This document shows positions 15,279 to 22,899 of a stretch of 38,904 bases of DNA, piece after piece. The position numbers and the translations under genes were made by a program. This stretch comes from Fodinibacter sp045807225 (GTDB lineage Bacteria > Actinomycetota > Actinomycetes > Actinomycetales > Dermatophilaceae). The notes beneath the pieces are model-generated. The model did no database searches and was not told where the DNA came from. It saw only the letters and a list, made by a program, of their open reading frames with translations. Each line of letters opens with the position of its first letter. The stretch's first letter is position 1. Location: the NCBI GenBank assembly GCA_045807225.1, contig JBJMHU010000133.1, positions 1 through 38,904 on the forward strand. The letters are read 5' to 3'.

Positions 15279-16877
15279 ATGAGTGCCGCACCCGACGAGA
15301 CCCGAGCACCGGCCGAGCAGGGCAGCCGCAAGCTGATGGTGCTGCTCGCCATGGCGATGTTCGTGCTGGTGGTGGACACCTCGCTGATGAACGTGTCGAT
15401 CTCGGCCGTCATCGAGGACCTCGACACCACGGCCAGTGGCGTGCAGTCGGCCATCGCGCTCGAGGCGCTGGTGTCAGCGGCCTTCATCCTGATCAACAGC
15501 AAGGTCGGGGACCTGATCGGCCGCAAGCGCGCCTACGTCCTGGGCCTGTTGGCGTATGCCGTGGGCGCGCTGGCGATGACCCTGACCCAGAGCCTGACCA
15601 CCATCGTCATCTTCTGGGCCGTCATCGGTGGTCTCGGCGCCTCACTGCTGCTGCCCGCCATGCAGTCGCTCATCCACGGCAACTTCTCCGGCGCCGCCCA
15701 GAAGCAGGCGTACGCCCTGATCGGTGCCGCGGCCGCGATCGCGGCGGCCGTCGGGCCGCTGCTCGGCGGGTTCGTGACCACCTACCTGTCCTGGCGGGTC
15801 GGGTTCGCGCTCGAGGTGGTCATCATCGCGGTGGTGCTCAGCCAGATCCGGCTGGTCAAGGACGTGGAGTACACGGGCTCGCGCCAGGTCGACGGCGTCG
15901 GCGCGGTGCTGTCGGTCGTGGGCATGGGTGGCGTGGTGCTCGGCATCCTCGTCTGGCAGGAGGGCGGCGAGTTCGTGCTGCTGCTGATGGCGGTGGGGGC
16001 GGTGGCGCTGGGCTCGCTGGCCTGGTGGCTGCTCAAGCGCAAGCGCGCCGGCCGGGTCACCCTGCTCGACCCCGACCTGTTCCGCTCCCCGAACTTCACG
16101 GCGGGCATCTCCGCGCAGATGCTGCAGCAGATCACCCTCGGCGGGGCGATGATCGCCCTTCCGCTGTTCCTGCAGATGACGCTGGAGTACAACGCGATGC
16201 AGGCCGGCCTGTCCCTGGCCCCGCTGTCGCTGACGATGTTCGCGGCCGCCCTGGTGGCTGGGAGGAAGGCGGGGAACCGTCGCCCGGCGCGGATCATCCG
16301 CACCGGCTTCGCGCTCTCCGCCGTGGGCCTCGCGATCATCATCGCGATGGTGCCCGTCATCGACAGCGGCTGGTTCCTCGCGATCCCGCTGGTGATCACG
16401 GGCAGCGGCCTGGGGCTGCTCGTCTCGCAGCTGAACAACTACACGCTGGCCCCGATCGAGGAGGAGCGGATCAGCGAGGCCGCCGGGGTGAACTCCGCCG
16501 CCGGGTCCTTCGGGCTGTCCTTCGGGCTGGCGATGGCGGGAGGCATCATGCTCGCCGCCCTCGCGTTCAGCTTCACCAACCTCACCGAGGCGAGCACCGT
16601 CATCCCCACGGCTCAGCAGCAGCAGATCGCGGTGGCCCTGGAGGACGACGCGGAGGTCATGAGCAACACCGCCCTCGCCGAGCAGATCGTCGGCCAGCCG
16701 GCCGAGGTGGAGGCGGCGGTCCTGCAGATCAACGACGAGGCACGCAACCGGTCGCTGCAGGTCGCCCTGCTGGTGCCGCTCCTCGCGGCGCTGGCCGGGC
16801 TCGGCAACTCGTTCCGGATGCTGCGCCTGCCGGACATCAAGCCCTCCGCCTCGTTGGAGGGCATCGACCTCGGCTGA
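15279..16877 (+). CDS. MFS transporter, DHA2-like (14 helices)
   Basis: 532 residues, the length of 14-helix drug:H+ antiporters. The first helix carries MFVLVVDTSLMNVSISAV, the DHA2-type motif, followed by GDLIGRKRAYVLGLL (motif A between helices 2 and 3) and AAIAAAVGPLLGGFVTTYLSWR (motif C region). A soluble stretch of about 75 residues near the C-terminus precedes the last helix. It probably exports small drugs or metabolites; the substrate is unknown. A strong GGAGGAG Shine-Dalgarno lies upstream of ATG 15279, and a TAGGCT hexamer at 15218-15223 could be its -10, giving a leader of about 50 bases. Confidence 0.88.
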   Translation: MSAAPDETRAPAEQGSRKLMVLLAMAMFVLVVDTSLMNVSISAVIEDLDTTASGVQSAIALEALVSAAFILINSKVGDLIGRKRAYVLGLLAYAVGALAMTLTQSLTTIVIFWAVIGGLGASLLLPAMQSLIHGNFSGAAQKQAYALIGAAAAIAAAVGPLLGGFVTTYLSWRVGFALEVVIIAVVLSQIRLVKDVEYTGSRQVDGVGAVLSVVGMGGVVLGILVWQEGGEFVLLLMAVGAVALGSLAWWLLKRKRAGRVTLLDPDLFRSPNFTAGISAQMLQQITLGGAMIALPLFLQMTLEYNAMQAGLSLAPLSLTMFAAALVAGRKAGNRRPARIIRTGFALSAVGLAIIIAMVPVIDSGWFLAIPLVITGSGLGLLVSQLNNYTLAPIEEERISEAAGVNSAAGSFGLSFGLAMAGGIMLAALAFSFTNLTEASTVIPTAQQQQIAVALEDDAEVMSNTALAEQIVGQPAEVEAAVLQINDEARNRSLQVALLVPLLAALAGLGNSFRMLRLPDIKPSASLEGIDLG

Positions 16878-16892
16878 GGCTGGGACCGCGCC

Positions 16893-16922
16893 AGGGGCGC
16901 CGCCGTCACGGCGGCGCCCCTT
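16893..16922 (+). terminator. Terminator after the MFS gene
   Basis: Perfect 13-bp stem AGGGGCGCCGCCG / CGGCGGCGCCCCT with a TCA loop and a short TT tail, 15 bases after the MFS stop and 17 bases before the convergent small gene. It may serve both directions. Confidence 0.85.
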
Positions 16923-16938
16923 CACGTCGGGTGCGGGG

Positions 16939-17100
16939 TCAGCGGCGGTCGCGACGGTCCTCGCGCCGGTCCTCGCGGCGGTCGCCGCGGCGGCGCACGC
17001 CGTGGACGACGACTGCTGCGGTGCCGACGGTGGCGGCGGTGCGGGCCACGGGGGCGCCGATGACGCCGCGGCGGGCTGCGCGTGCGGGACGTAGGGGCAT
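16939..17100 (-). CDS. Small arginine-rich protein following the DUF6325 gene
   Basis: 53 residues. The N-terminal half, MPLRPARAARRGVIGAPVAR, is followed by a short hydrophobic TAATVGTAAVVVHGV stretch and a highly charged tail of repeated RED/DRR units (RRGDRREDRREDRRDRR). A GGAGGG Shine-Dalgarno sits six to seven bases before the ATG, and the gene starts two bases after the DUF6325 stop, so it is very likely real and co-translated. Similar short basic proteins, often with a SHOCT tail, accompany DUF6325 genes in actinobacteria; a SHOCT domain is not visible here. Function unknown; the hydrophobic stretch may associate with membrane. Confidence 0.7.
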   Translation of the reverse strand: MPLRPARAARRGVIGAPVARTAATVGTAAVVVHGVRRRGDRREDRREDRRDRR

Positions 17101-17101
17101 G

Positions 17102-17566
17102 TCAGTTCCCTCCTTCCAAGGCCATCTCGTGCTCGATGGATGCGGCGATCGCCTGGATCGGGATCCGGCCGGAGGCGATGAGCTGGCCCCCGGCGCGACG
17201 GGCGGCACTCGCGAACGGCGCGGCCCACACGTTCTCCCAGACCACGACGCCGGCGACGCTGCCGGGCTCCATGGCGGCGGCGAGCAGCTCGACGTCCTCG
17301 GCAGCCAGGATCTCGGCGATGTCGGCCTCCAGCGCCCGGATCCTGTCGACCGTGGGCGTCTCGTCCAGCTCCATCGCGTCGACGGAGCCATCCGCCTCCT
17401 TGACCAGGACCAGCACGTCGAGGATCCGGATGATGCCCGACTCCGCGAGCTTGGCGAGCTCCTCCGCGGCCTCCCCGGTGAAGTTCTGCTCACCGGCGGG
17501 GAACTCGATGACCAGGTAGTCGACCGGCCCCAGCTCCTCGATCGTGGTGTCTTCGTTCTCGTCCAT
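17102..17566 (-). CDS. DUF6325 family protein
   Basis: 154 residues starting MDENEDTTIEELGPVDYLV. The family signature is visible as LGPVDYLVIEFPAGEQNFTGE, GIIRILDVLVLVKEADGSV, EDVELLAAAMEPGSVAGVVVWENVWA and RRAGGQLIASGRIPI. It is a small soluble alpha/beta protein of unknown function, frequent in actinobacterial stress-related neighbourhoods. The ATG at 17566 was chosen over an upstream in-frame start because GGAAGGAG lies directly before it. It forms a two-gene operon with the arginine-rich protein. Confidence 0.85.
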   Translation of the reverse strand: MDENEDTTIEELGPVDYLVIEFPAGEQNFTGEAAEELAKLAESGIIRILDVLVLVKEADGSVDAMELDETPTVDRIRALEADIAEILAAEDVELLAAAMEPGSVAGVVVWENVWAAPFASAARRAGGQLIASGRIPIQAIAASIEHEMALEGGN

Positions 17567-17836
17567 GGTTCTCCTTCCAGAGCCGCCCGGCCGAAGCACA
17601 GAGCCGCCGTGGTGGGCCGGCCCTGGATCGCGGGCCGACTCGGTGCCGGCGCTGCGTTGACCCGTCCAACCTCTCGCAGTCGCGGCCGGAACGGATCACC
17701 CCGGCTGGGTGAGGGGCGGCGGGGAGTCGGGGCGCCGGGTGACGGTCGGAGGCAGCAGCCCATTCCTGCTGCACGGCGTCGGTGCCGAGCCCCTCCTGCG
17801 GGGAATGCCGGCCGTGCCGAGGTGTATTGATAGGGC
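17567..17836. other. Intergenic region between DUF6325 and MOSC genes
   Basis: No gene is supported. It must hold the promoter of the DUF6325 operon (not identified). A 7-bp hairpin GCAGCAG-CCCATTC-CTGCTGC occurs at 17752-17772. Near the end, TATTGA (17825-17830) lies six bases before ATG 17837 and is a weak candidate -10 for a leaderless MOSC transcript. Confidence 0.4.
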
Positions 17837-18172
17837 ATGGACGAGATCCGGGTCCGGGCCATCCACACCTTCCCGGCGCACGGAGAAGCCGGCGTCGAGC
17901 ACGCCAGCGTGCAGGTCGGCGAGGCCGGGCTGGTCGGTGACCGGCCGAAGAAGGCCGCGGTCTCCCTGGTCGGTGCCGACGCCCCCGGCACCCGCGCCAA
18001 CCTGGTGCTCGACGCGTCGACCGAGCAGGTCGAGGCCCTCGACGGCTCGGTGGTGCGCATCGGCGAGGTGCTGCTCGCCGTGCAGCGCACCGGCACCTCG
18101 TGCCCCGGCCTCTATGCGGCGGTCGGCGAGCCGGGCAGCATCCGGGTGGGTGACAGCGTGCAGCGCACATGA
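17837..18172 (+). CDS. Short MOSC-domain-like protein
   Basis: 111 residues. The pattern GEAGLVGDRPKKAAVSLVG, then RANLVLDAS, a VVRIGEVLLAVQRTG strand and TSCPGLYAAVGEPGSI matches the MOSC beta-barrel (molybdenum cofactor sulfurase C-terminal) in reduced form. The conserved Cys is in TSCPGL. MOSC proteins carry sulfur or handle the molybdenum cofactor. Here the gene overlaps the tmsA-like gene by four bases (ATGA), so co-expression with branched-fatty-acid synthesis is likely although a chemical link is not obvious. Confidence 0.75.
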   Translation: MDEIRVRAIHTFPAHGEAGVEHASVQVGEAGLVGDRPKKAAVSLVGADAPGTRANLVLDASTEQVEALDGSVVRIGEVLLAVQRTGTSCPGLYAAVGEPGSIRVGDSVQRT

Positions 18173-19551
18173 CCGCGGTGGTCGGCGCGGCCCACGAGGC
18201 CGGCGTCGAGCGGCTCCTCGACAGCTACCGCGCCATCCCGGCCGGGGAGCAGGTGCGCCTGGCCAAGCGCACCTCCAACCTGTTCCGGGCCCGGGCCGCC
18301 AGCACCGCCCCCGGCCTGGACACCTCGGGGCTCACCGGCGTCATCGAGGTCGACGTCGATGCCCGCACCGCCGACGTGCAGGGCATGTGCACCTACGAGC
18401 ACCTCGTCGACGCCACGCTGGCCCACGGCCTCACCCCGCTCGTGGTGCCCCAGCTGCGCACCATCACCCTGGGTGGGGCGGTCACCGGCCTCGGCATCGA
18501 GTCCACGTCGTGGCGCAACGGGCTGCCGCACGAGTCGGTGCTCGAGCTGGACGTCCTCACGGGCTCGGGCGAGGTCGTCACGGCGGATGCCGGGCCGCGC
18601 CACCCCGACCTCTTCCGCGGCTTCCCCAACGCCTACGGCACCCTGGGTTACGCCACCCGGCTGCGCATCGAGCTCGAGCCGGTGGGTCGCGTCGTCACGC
18701 TGCGGCACGTGCGCTTCCACGACCTCGACGAGCTGGTGGCGGCACTCCGGTCCGCCGTCGCCGACGGGTCGTTCGACGGCGAGCCGGTCGACTACATCGA
18801 CGGCGTGGTGTTCTCGGCGACCGAGTCCTACCTCGTGCTCGGCGCCCGCGGCGACGAGCCCGGGCCGACCAGCGACTACACGGGGCGGGCGGTCTACTAC
18901 CGGTCCATCCAGCACGACGGTGCCACGCCGAAGCGCGACCGGCTCAGCACGCTCGACTACCTGTGGCGCTGGGACACCGACTGGTTCTGGTGCTCGCGGG
19001 CGTTCGGCGCGCAGCACCCCCATGTGCGGCGGATCTGGCCGAAGCGCTGGTTGCGCAGCAGCGTCTACTGGAAGCTCATCGCCCTCGACCGGCGCTTCTC
19101 CGTGGCCGACCGGCTCGAGGCCCGCCAGGGCCGGCCGCCGCGAGAGCGGGTGGTGCAGGATGTCGAGATCCCCCTCGACGCCACCGCCGGGTTCCTGCGC
19201 TGGTTCCTGCGCGAGGTGCCGATCGAGCCGATCTGGCTGTGCCCGTTACGACTCCGCAGCGACCAGTCATGGTCCCTCTACCCGCTGCAGGCTGGCGAGA
19301 CCTACGTCAACGTCGGCTTCTGGTCGTCGGTGCCGTCAGACCCGGCGGCGGCCCCGGGGGCCACCAACCGGCGCATCGAGCACCAGGTCACCGCCCTGGG
19401 TGGGCACAAGTCGCTGTACTCCGAGTCGTTCTACGACGCGGACGAGTTCCACCGGCTCTACAACGGGTACGACTACTCCGTGCTGAAGCAGCGGTGGGAT
19501 CCGGACGGCCGGCTGCCCGACCTGTACGCCAAGGCGGTCAAGGGCGCCTGA
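18169..19551 (+). CDS. tmsA: FAD-binding oxidoreductase, 10-methylene fatty acyl reductase-like (TmsA/BfaA)
   Basis: 460 residues of the FAD_binding_4 (PCMH/glycolate-oxidase) family, similar in plan to sterol delta-24 reductases. The FAD domain covers roughly residues 40-190: LTGVIEVDVDARTADVQG, VVPQLRTITLGGAVTGLGIE and SGEVVTADAGPRHPDLFRGF. The C-terminal half has YLWRWDTDWFWCSRAFGAQHP and YNGYDYSVLKQRWDPDGRLPDLY. Next to a CFA-synthase-like methyltransferase this pair matches TmsA/TmsB (BfaA/BfaB in mycobacteria). TmsB adds a methylene to oleoyl phospholipid and TmsA reduces it to 10-methylstearate (tuberculostearate). The assignment rests on family and neighbourhood. The start overlaps the MOSC stop. 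Confidence 0.82.
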   Translation: MTAVVGAAHEAGVERLLDSYRAIPAGEQVRLAKRTSNLFRARAASTAPGLDTSGLTGVIEVDVDARTADVQGMCTYEHLVDATLAHGLTPLVVPQLRTITLGGAVTGLGIESTSWRNGLPHESVLELDVLTGSGEVVTADAGPRHPDLFRGFPNAYGTLGYATRLRIELEPVGRVVTLRHVRFHDLDELVAALRSAVADGSFDGEPVDYIDGVVFSATESYLVLGARGDEPGPTSDYTGRAVYYRSIQHDGATPKRDRLSTLDYLWRWDTDWFWCSRAFGAQHPHVRRIWPKRWLRSSVYWKLIALDRRFSVADRLEARQGRPPRERVVQDVEIPLDATAGFLRWFLREVPIEPIWLCPLRLRSDQSWSLYPLQAGETYVNVGFWSSVPSDPAAAPGATNRRIEHQVTALGGHKSLYSESFYDADEFHRLYNGYDYSVLKQRWDPDGRLPDLYAKAVKGA

Positions 19552-19601
19552 CGCCTCCATCACTAGAGGCTTGCGGGAGACACCGAGAGAGAAGGAAGCA
19601 G

Positions 19602-20861
19602 ATGTCCATCGCCGAGATCGTCGAGTCGGTGCTGGACGGGCCGATTCCCCTGGGCGTGCGCGCCTACGACGGGTCGTCGCTCGGCCCGCCCGACCCGCCG
19701 CATGTGCTCAACCTGCTCACTCCGAGGGCCGCCTCCTACCTCGCCACCGCGCCCGGTGAGCTGGGCCTGGCCCGGGCCTACGTCTCGGGCGACCTCGACG
19801 TCGAGGGCGTGCACCCCGGCGACCCGTACGACCTGCTCGTCGACCTCGCGTCGGTGCGCTTCCGGCGCCCCACGGCCGCCGCGGCCGTCGAGGCGGCCCG
19901 AACCCTGGGCGTCAGGGGCCTGGCCCCGCCGCCGCCACCCCCGCAGGAGGCACTGCCCCGCTGGCGCCGCGTCGCCGAGGGCCTGCGGCACTCCACGACC
20001 CGCGACGCCGACGCGATCAGCCACCACTACGACGTGTCGAACCGGTTCTACGAGATGGTGCTCGGCCCGTCGATGACCTACACCTGCGCCTGCTACGCCG
20101 GTGCCGGGGCGACGCTCGAGCAGGCGCAGGAGAACAAGTACCGCCTGGTCTTCGACAAGCTGGGTCTTCAGCCGGGTGACCGGCTGCTCGACATCGGCTG
20201 CGGCTGGGGTGGCATGGTCCGCTACGCCGCACGGCACGGTGTGCAGGTCCTGGGCGTCACCCTCTCGCGCCAGCAGGCCCTGTGGGCCGACAGGGCCATC
20301 GCCGACGCCGGGCTGGCCGACCTCGCGGAGGTGCGCCACTGCGACTACCGCGACGTCACCGAGACCCGGTTCGACGCCCTGTCGTCGATCGGGCTCACCG
20401 AACACATCGGGGTGCGCAACTACCCGGCCTACTTCCGCTGGATCCGCGACCGGCTGAGTCCTGGCGGGCGGCTGCTCAACCACTGCATCACCCGGCCGCA
20501 CAACCGCCGCCAGGAGACCGGCCACTTCATCGACCGGTACGTCTTCCCCGACGGCGAGCTGATCGGGTCGGGCCGCATCATCACGGCGGCGCAGGACGTC
20601 GGCCTGGAGGTGCTGCACGAGGAGAACCTGCGCGAGCACTACGCGCTGACCCTGGCCCAGTGGTGCCACAACCTGGTCGAGCACTGGGACGAGTGCGTCG
20701 GCGAGGTGGGGGAGGGCACCGCCCGGGTCTGGGGCCTCTACATGGCGGGCTCACGACTCGGGTTCGAGCGCAACGAGATCCAGCTGCACCAGGTGCTGGC
20801 CCAGCGCCCGCACGACGACGGCTCCAGCGGCCTTCCGCTGCGCCCGTGGTGGAACGCCTGA
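19602..20861 (+). CDS. tmsB: CFA-synthase-like SAM methyltransferase, probable 10-methylene fatty acyl synthase (TmsB/BfaB)
   Basis: 419 residues of the Mycolic-acid/CFA synthase family. Visible are HHYDVSNRFYEMVLGPSMTYTC, the SAM-binding LLDIGCGWGG (Asp197 to Gly204), a GVTLSRQQ block, FDALSSIGLTEHIG, and GHFIDRYVFPDGEL. The enzyme uses S-adenosylmethionine and a phospholipid-bound oleate. CFA synthase makes a cyclopropane; TmsB makes a 10-methylene, and the neighbouring reductase gene argues for the latter. An N-terminal 120-residue region with a PPPPPP linker precedes the catalytic domain. GAAGGAAG lies six bases before ATG 19602. The gap after tmsA is 50 bases. Confidence 0.88.
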   Translation: MSIAEIVESVLDGPIPLGVRAYDGSSLGPPDPPHVLNLLTPRAASYLATAPGELGLARAYVSGDLDVEGVHPGDPYDLLVDLASVRFRRPTAAAAVEAARTLGVRGLAPPPPPPQEALPRWRRVAEGLRHSTTRDADAISHHYDVSNRFYEMVLGPSMTYTCACYAGAGATLEQAQENKYRLVFDKLGLQPGDRLLDIGCGWGGMVRYAARHGVQVLGVTLSRQQALWADRAIADAGLADLAEVRHCDYRDVTETRFDALSSIGLTEHIGVRNYPAYFRWIRDRLSPGGRLLNHCITRPHNRRQETGHFIDRYVFPDGELIGSGRIITAAQDVGLEVLHEENLREHYALTLAQWCHNLVEHWDECVGEVGEGTARVWGLYMAGSRLGFERNEIQLHQVLAQRPHDDGSSGLPLRPWWNA

Positions 20862-20871
20862 CCGCGCAGCC

Positions 20872-21522
20872 CTACGAGCTCGGCACCGCCACACTGGAGA
20901 GGCCGTCCCACACGAGCGCCGTGAGGTCGTCGGCCAGCTCCTCGGTGCTCGGGCCGCCGGCGGCGCCACCAGCCGCCAGCCAGTCGTCGGCCGTGGCGCG
21001 CACCATGCCGACGAGGGCCACGCCCCACATCCGGGGGGCGGAGCCCCGGCTTCCCAGGCCGCCGGCGACGAGGTCGGCGACGTGCGTGGCGATGCGGTCC
21101 GTCATCCCGGCGGCGACGTCCCCCTGGGGCCGCTCACCTGCCGGCACGATCGGCGCGTTGACGATGAACCGGTAGACCTCCGGGTCGTCGGCGACGAGCC
21201 GCAGGTAGGCGCCGATCACGCCGTGCACGACGTCGCGCGGGCCGTCCGGGGCGGGGTCGCCGGCCGCGCGGGTCAGGCCGCGGATGATCGTGGCGTCGAC
21301 CCGCTCGGCGACGGCCCGGTACAGGCCGGCGCGGTCGGTGAAGTGCCGGTAGAACACCGTCTTCGAGGTGCGCGCGGCGGCGGCCACCTCGTCCATGCCG
21401 ACGCCGGCACCGTGCTCGCGGATGGCGCGCAGCGTCGCCTCGACGAGCTCCTGGCGCCGGGCGAGCCGGTGCTCGTCCCAGCGGGAGCTGCGTCCGTCCG
21501 GTGTCGCGTCGGTCGCACCCAC
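20872..21522 (-). CDS. TetR family transcriptional regulator of a fatty-acid operon
   Basis: 216 residues. The HTH is clear: RRQELVEATLRAIREHGAGV, then VGMDEVAAAARTSKTVFYRHF and the DRAGLYRAV start of helix 4. The C-terminal ligand domain includes GVIGAYLRLVADDPEVYRFI. It is divergent from the thiolase-FabG-MaoC operon and probably represses it and itself in response to an acyl-CoA; this is inferred from layout. The start is GTG 21522. A TACCGT hexamer lies seven bases upstream on the same strand (21535 down to 21530), so the message is probably leaderless. Confidence 0.88.
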   Translation of the reverse strand: MGATDATPDGRSSRWDEHRLARRQELVEATLRAIREHGAGVGMDEVAAAARTSKTVFYRHFTDRAGLYRAVAERVDATIIRGLTRAAGDPAPDGPRDVVHGVIGAYLRLVADDPEVYRFIVNAPIVPAGERPQGDVAAGMTDRIATHVADLVAGGLGSRGSAPRMWGVALVGMVRATADDWLAAGGAAGGPSTEELADDLTALVWDGLSSVAVPSS

Positions 21523-21529
21523 GCCCCGG

Positions 21530-21535
21530 ACGGTA
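21530..21535 (-). promoter_or_regulatory. -10 element TACCGT of the tetR gene
   Basis: On the minus strand TACCGT is followed by seven bases and GTG 21522. The adjacent operator-like palindromes cover where its -35 would lie. Confidence 0.55.
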
Positions 21536-21547
21536 GCAGGAACCCGC

Positions 21548-21575
21548 GGTACCTGTTACCTTCCGTACCGGGTAC
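21548..21575. promoter_or_regulatory. Candidate TetR operator: two adjacent palindromes
   Basis: GGTACCTGTTACC (21548-21560) has perfect GGTA/TACC half-sites. GTACCGGGTAC (21565-21575) is a perfect odd palindrome with halves GTACC/GGTAC. Both lie in the 92-base divergent region and share the GGTAC/GTACC core, as expected for a dimeric regulator binding twice. Confidence 0.5.
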
Positions 21576-21614
21576 TACGACCCGACCCAGCAGCTGACCC
21601 AAGGAGCCCTCCCG

Positions 21615-22898
21615 GTGACCACCACCCGCCGCGCCGCCGTCCTCGGCGGCAACCGGATCCCGTTCGCCCGCCAGTTCGGCGCCTACGCCGACGCCTCCAA
21701 CCAGGACATGCTCACCGCCGCCCTCGAGGGCCTGGTCGCCCGACACGGGCTCGCCGGCGAGCGACTGGGTGAGGTCGTGGCCGGTGCGGTCATCAAGCAC
21801 AGCCGCGACTTCAACCTCACCCGCGAGGCAGTGCTCGGCTCCAGCCTGTCGCCCGCCACGCCGGCCTACGACATCACCCAGGCCTGCGGCACGGGGCTCG
21901 AGGCCGCCATCCTGGTCGCGAACAAGATCGCCCTCGGCCAGGTCGACTCGGGGATCGCCGGTGGCGCCGACTCGGCATCCGACGCGCCGATCGTGGTGCC
22001 CGAGAAGCTGCGCCGCAAGCTGCTGCGGATGAACCGCGCCAAGAGCGCGACCGACAAGGCGATGGCGGCGCTCGCCTTCCGGCCCACCGACCTGGGCGTG
22101 TCCGTGCCGGCGAACACCGAGCCGCGAACAGGCCTCTCGATGGGCGAGCACATGGCCATCACCGCCGAGCGCTGGGGCATCACCCGGGAGGACCAGGACG
22201 CCCTCGCGCTGGCGAGCCACCACAACCTGGCCGCCGCATACGACCGGGGCTTCTTCGACGACCTGCTGACGCCCTACCTCGGCCTGACCCGCGACTCGAA
22301 CCTGCGCCCGGACTCCACCCTGGACAAGCTCGCCTCGCTCAAGCCGGTGTTCGGCACGGGCGAGGGCGCCACGATGACGGCCGGCAACTCCACGCCCCTG
22401 ACCGACGGCGCCTCCGCCGTGCTGCTCGGCTCGCAGGAGTGGGCCGCGGCCCACGGACTGGAACCGCTGGCCTGGTTCGTCGACGGCGAGGCCGCCGCGG
22501 TGGACTACGTCAGGGGCGACGAGGGCCTGCTGATGGCACCCGCCTACGCCGTGCCGCGCCTGCTCGCCCGCAACGGCCTGTCACTGCAGGACTTCGACTT
22601 CTACGAGATCCACGAGGCGTTCGCCGCAACAGTGCTCACGACCCTGGCGGCATGGGACGACGAGCTGTTCTGCCGCGAGCGGCTCGGGCTCGATGCGCCG
22701 CTGGGTTCCATCGACCGCTCCCGCCTGAACGTCAACGGGTCCTCGCTCGCCGCAGGCCACCCGTTCGGGGCCACCGGCGGTCGCATCGTCGCCACGCTGG
22801 CCGCGCTGCTCGCCGAGAAGGGGCCCGGCTCGCGGGGTCTGATCTCCATCTGCGCGGCCGGTGGACAGGGCGTCGTCGCGATCCTCGAGGCGGCCTGA
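21615..22898 (+). CDS. Acetyl-CoA C-acyltransferase (thiolase, FadI/FadA type)
   Basis: 427 residues, long for a thiolase and close to FadI. The acylated Cys91 is in QACGTGLEA, and the substrate loop region holds MGEHMAITAERWGITREDQD. The catalytic His382 is in LAAGHPFGATGGR and the second Cys in CAAGGQG near the C-terminus. It condenses or cleaves 3-ketoacyl-CoA. With a 3-ketoacyl reductase and a MaoC dehydratase downstream, it forms the core of a fatty-acyl cycle that could run in either direction. An AAGGAG Shine-Dalgarno at 21601-21606 supports GTG 21615. Confidence 0.93.
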   Translation: MTTTRRAAVLGGNRIPFARQFGAYADASNQDMLTAALEGLVARHGLAGERLGEVVAGAVIKHSRDFNLTREAVLGSSLSPATPAYDITQACGTGLEAAILVANKIALGQVDSGIAGGADSASDAPIVVPEKLRRKLLRMNRAKSATDKAMAALAFRPTDLGVSVPANTEPRTGLSMGEHMAITAERWGITREDQDALALASHHNLAAAYDRGFFDDLLTPYLGLTRDSNLRPDSTLDKLASLKPVFGTGEGATMTAGNSTPLTDGASAVLLGSQEWAAAHGLEPLAWFVDGEAAAVDYVRGDEGLLMAPAYAVPRLLARNGLSLQDFDFYEIHEAFAATVLTTLAAWDDELFCRERLGLDAPLGSIDRSRLNVNGSSLAAGHPFGATGGRIVATLAALLAEKGPGSRGLISICAAGGQGVVAILEAA

Positions 22899-22899
22899 C

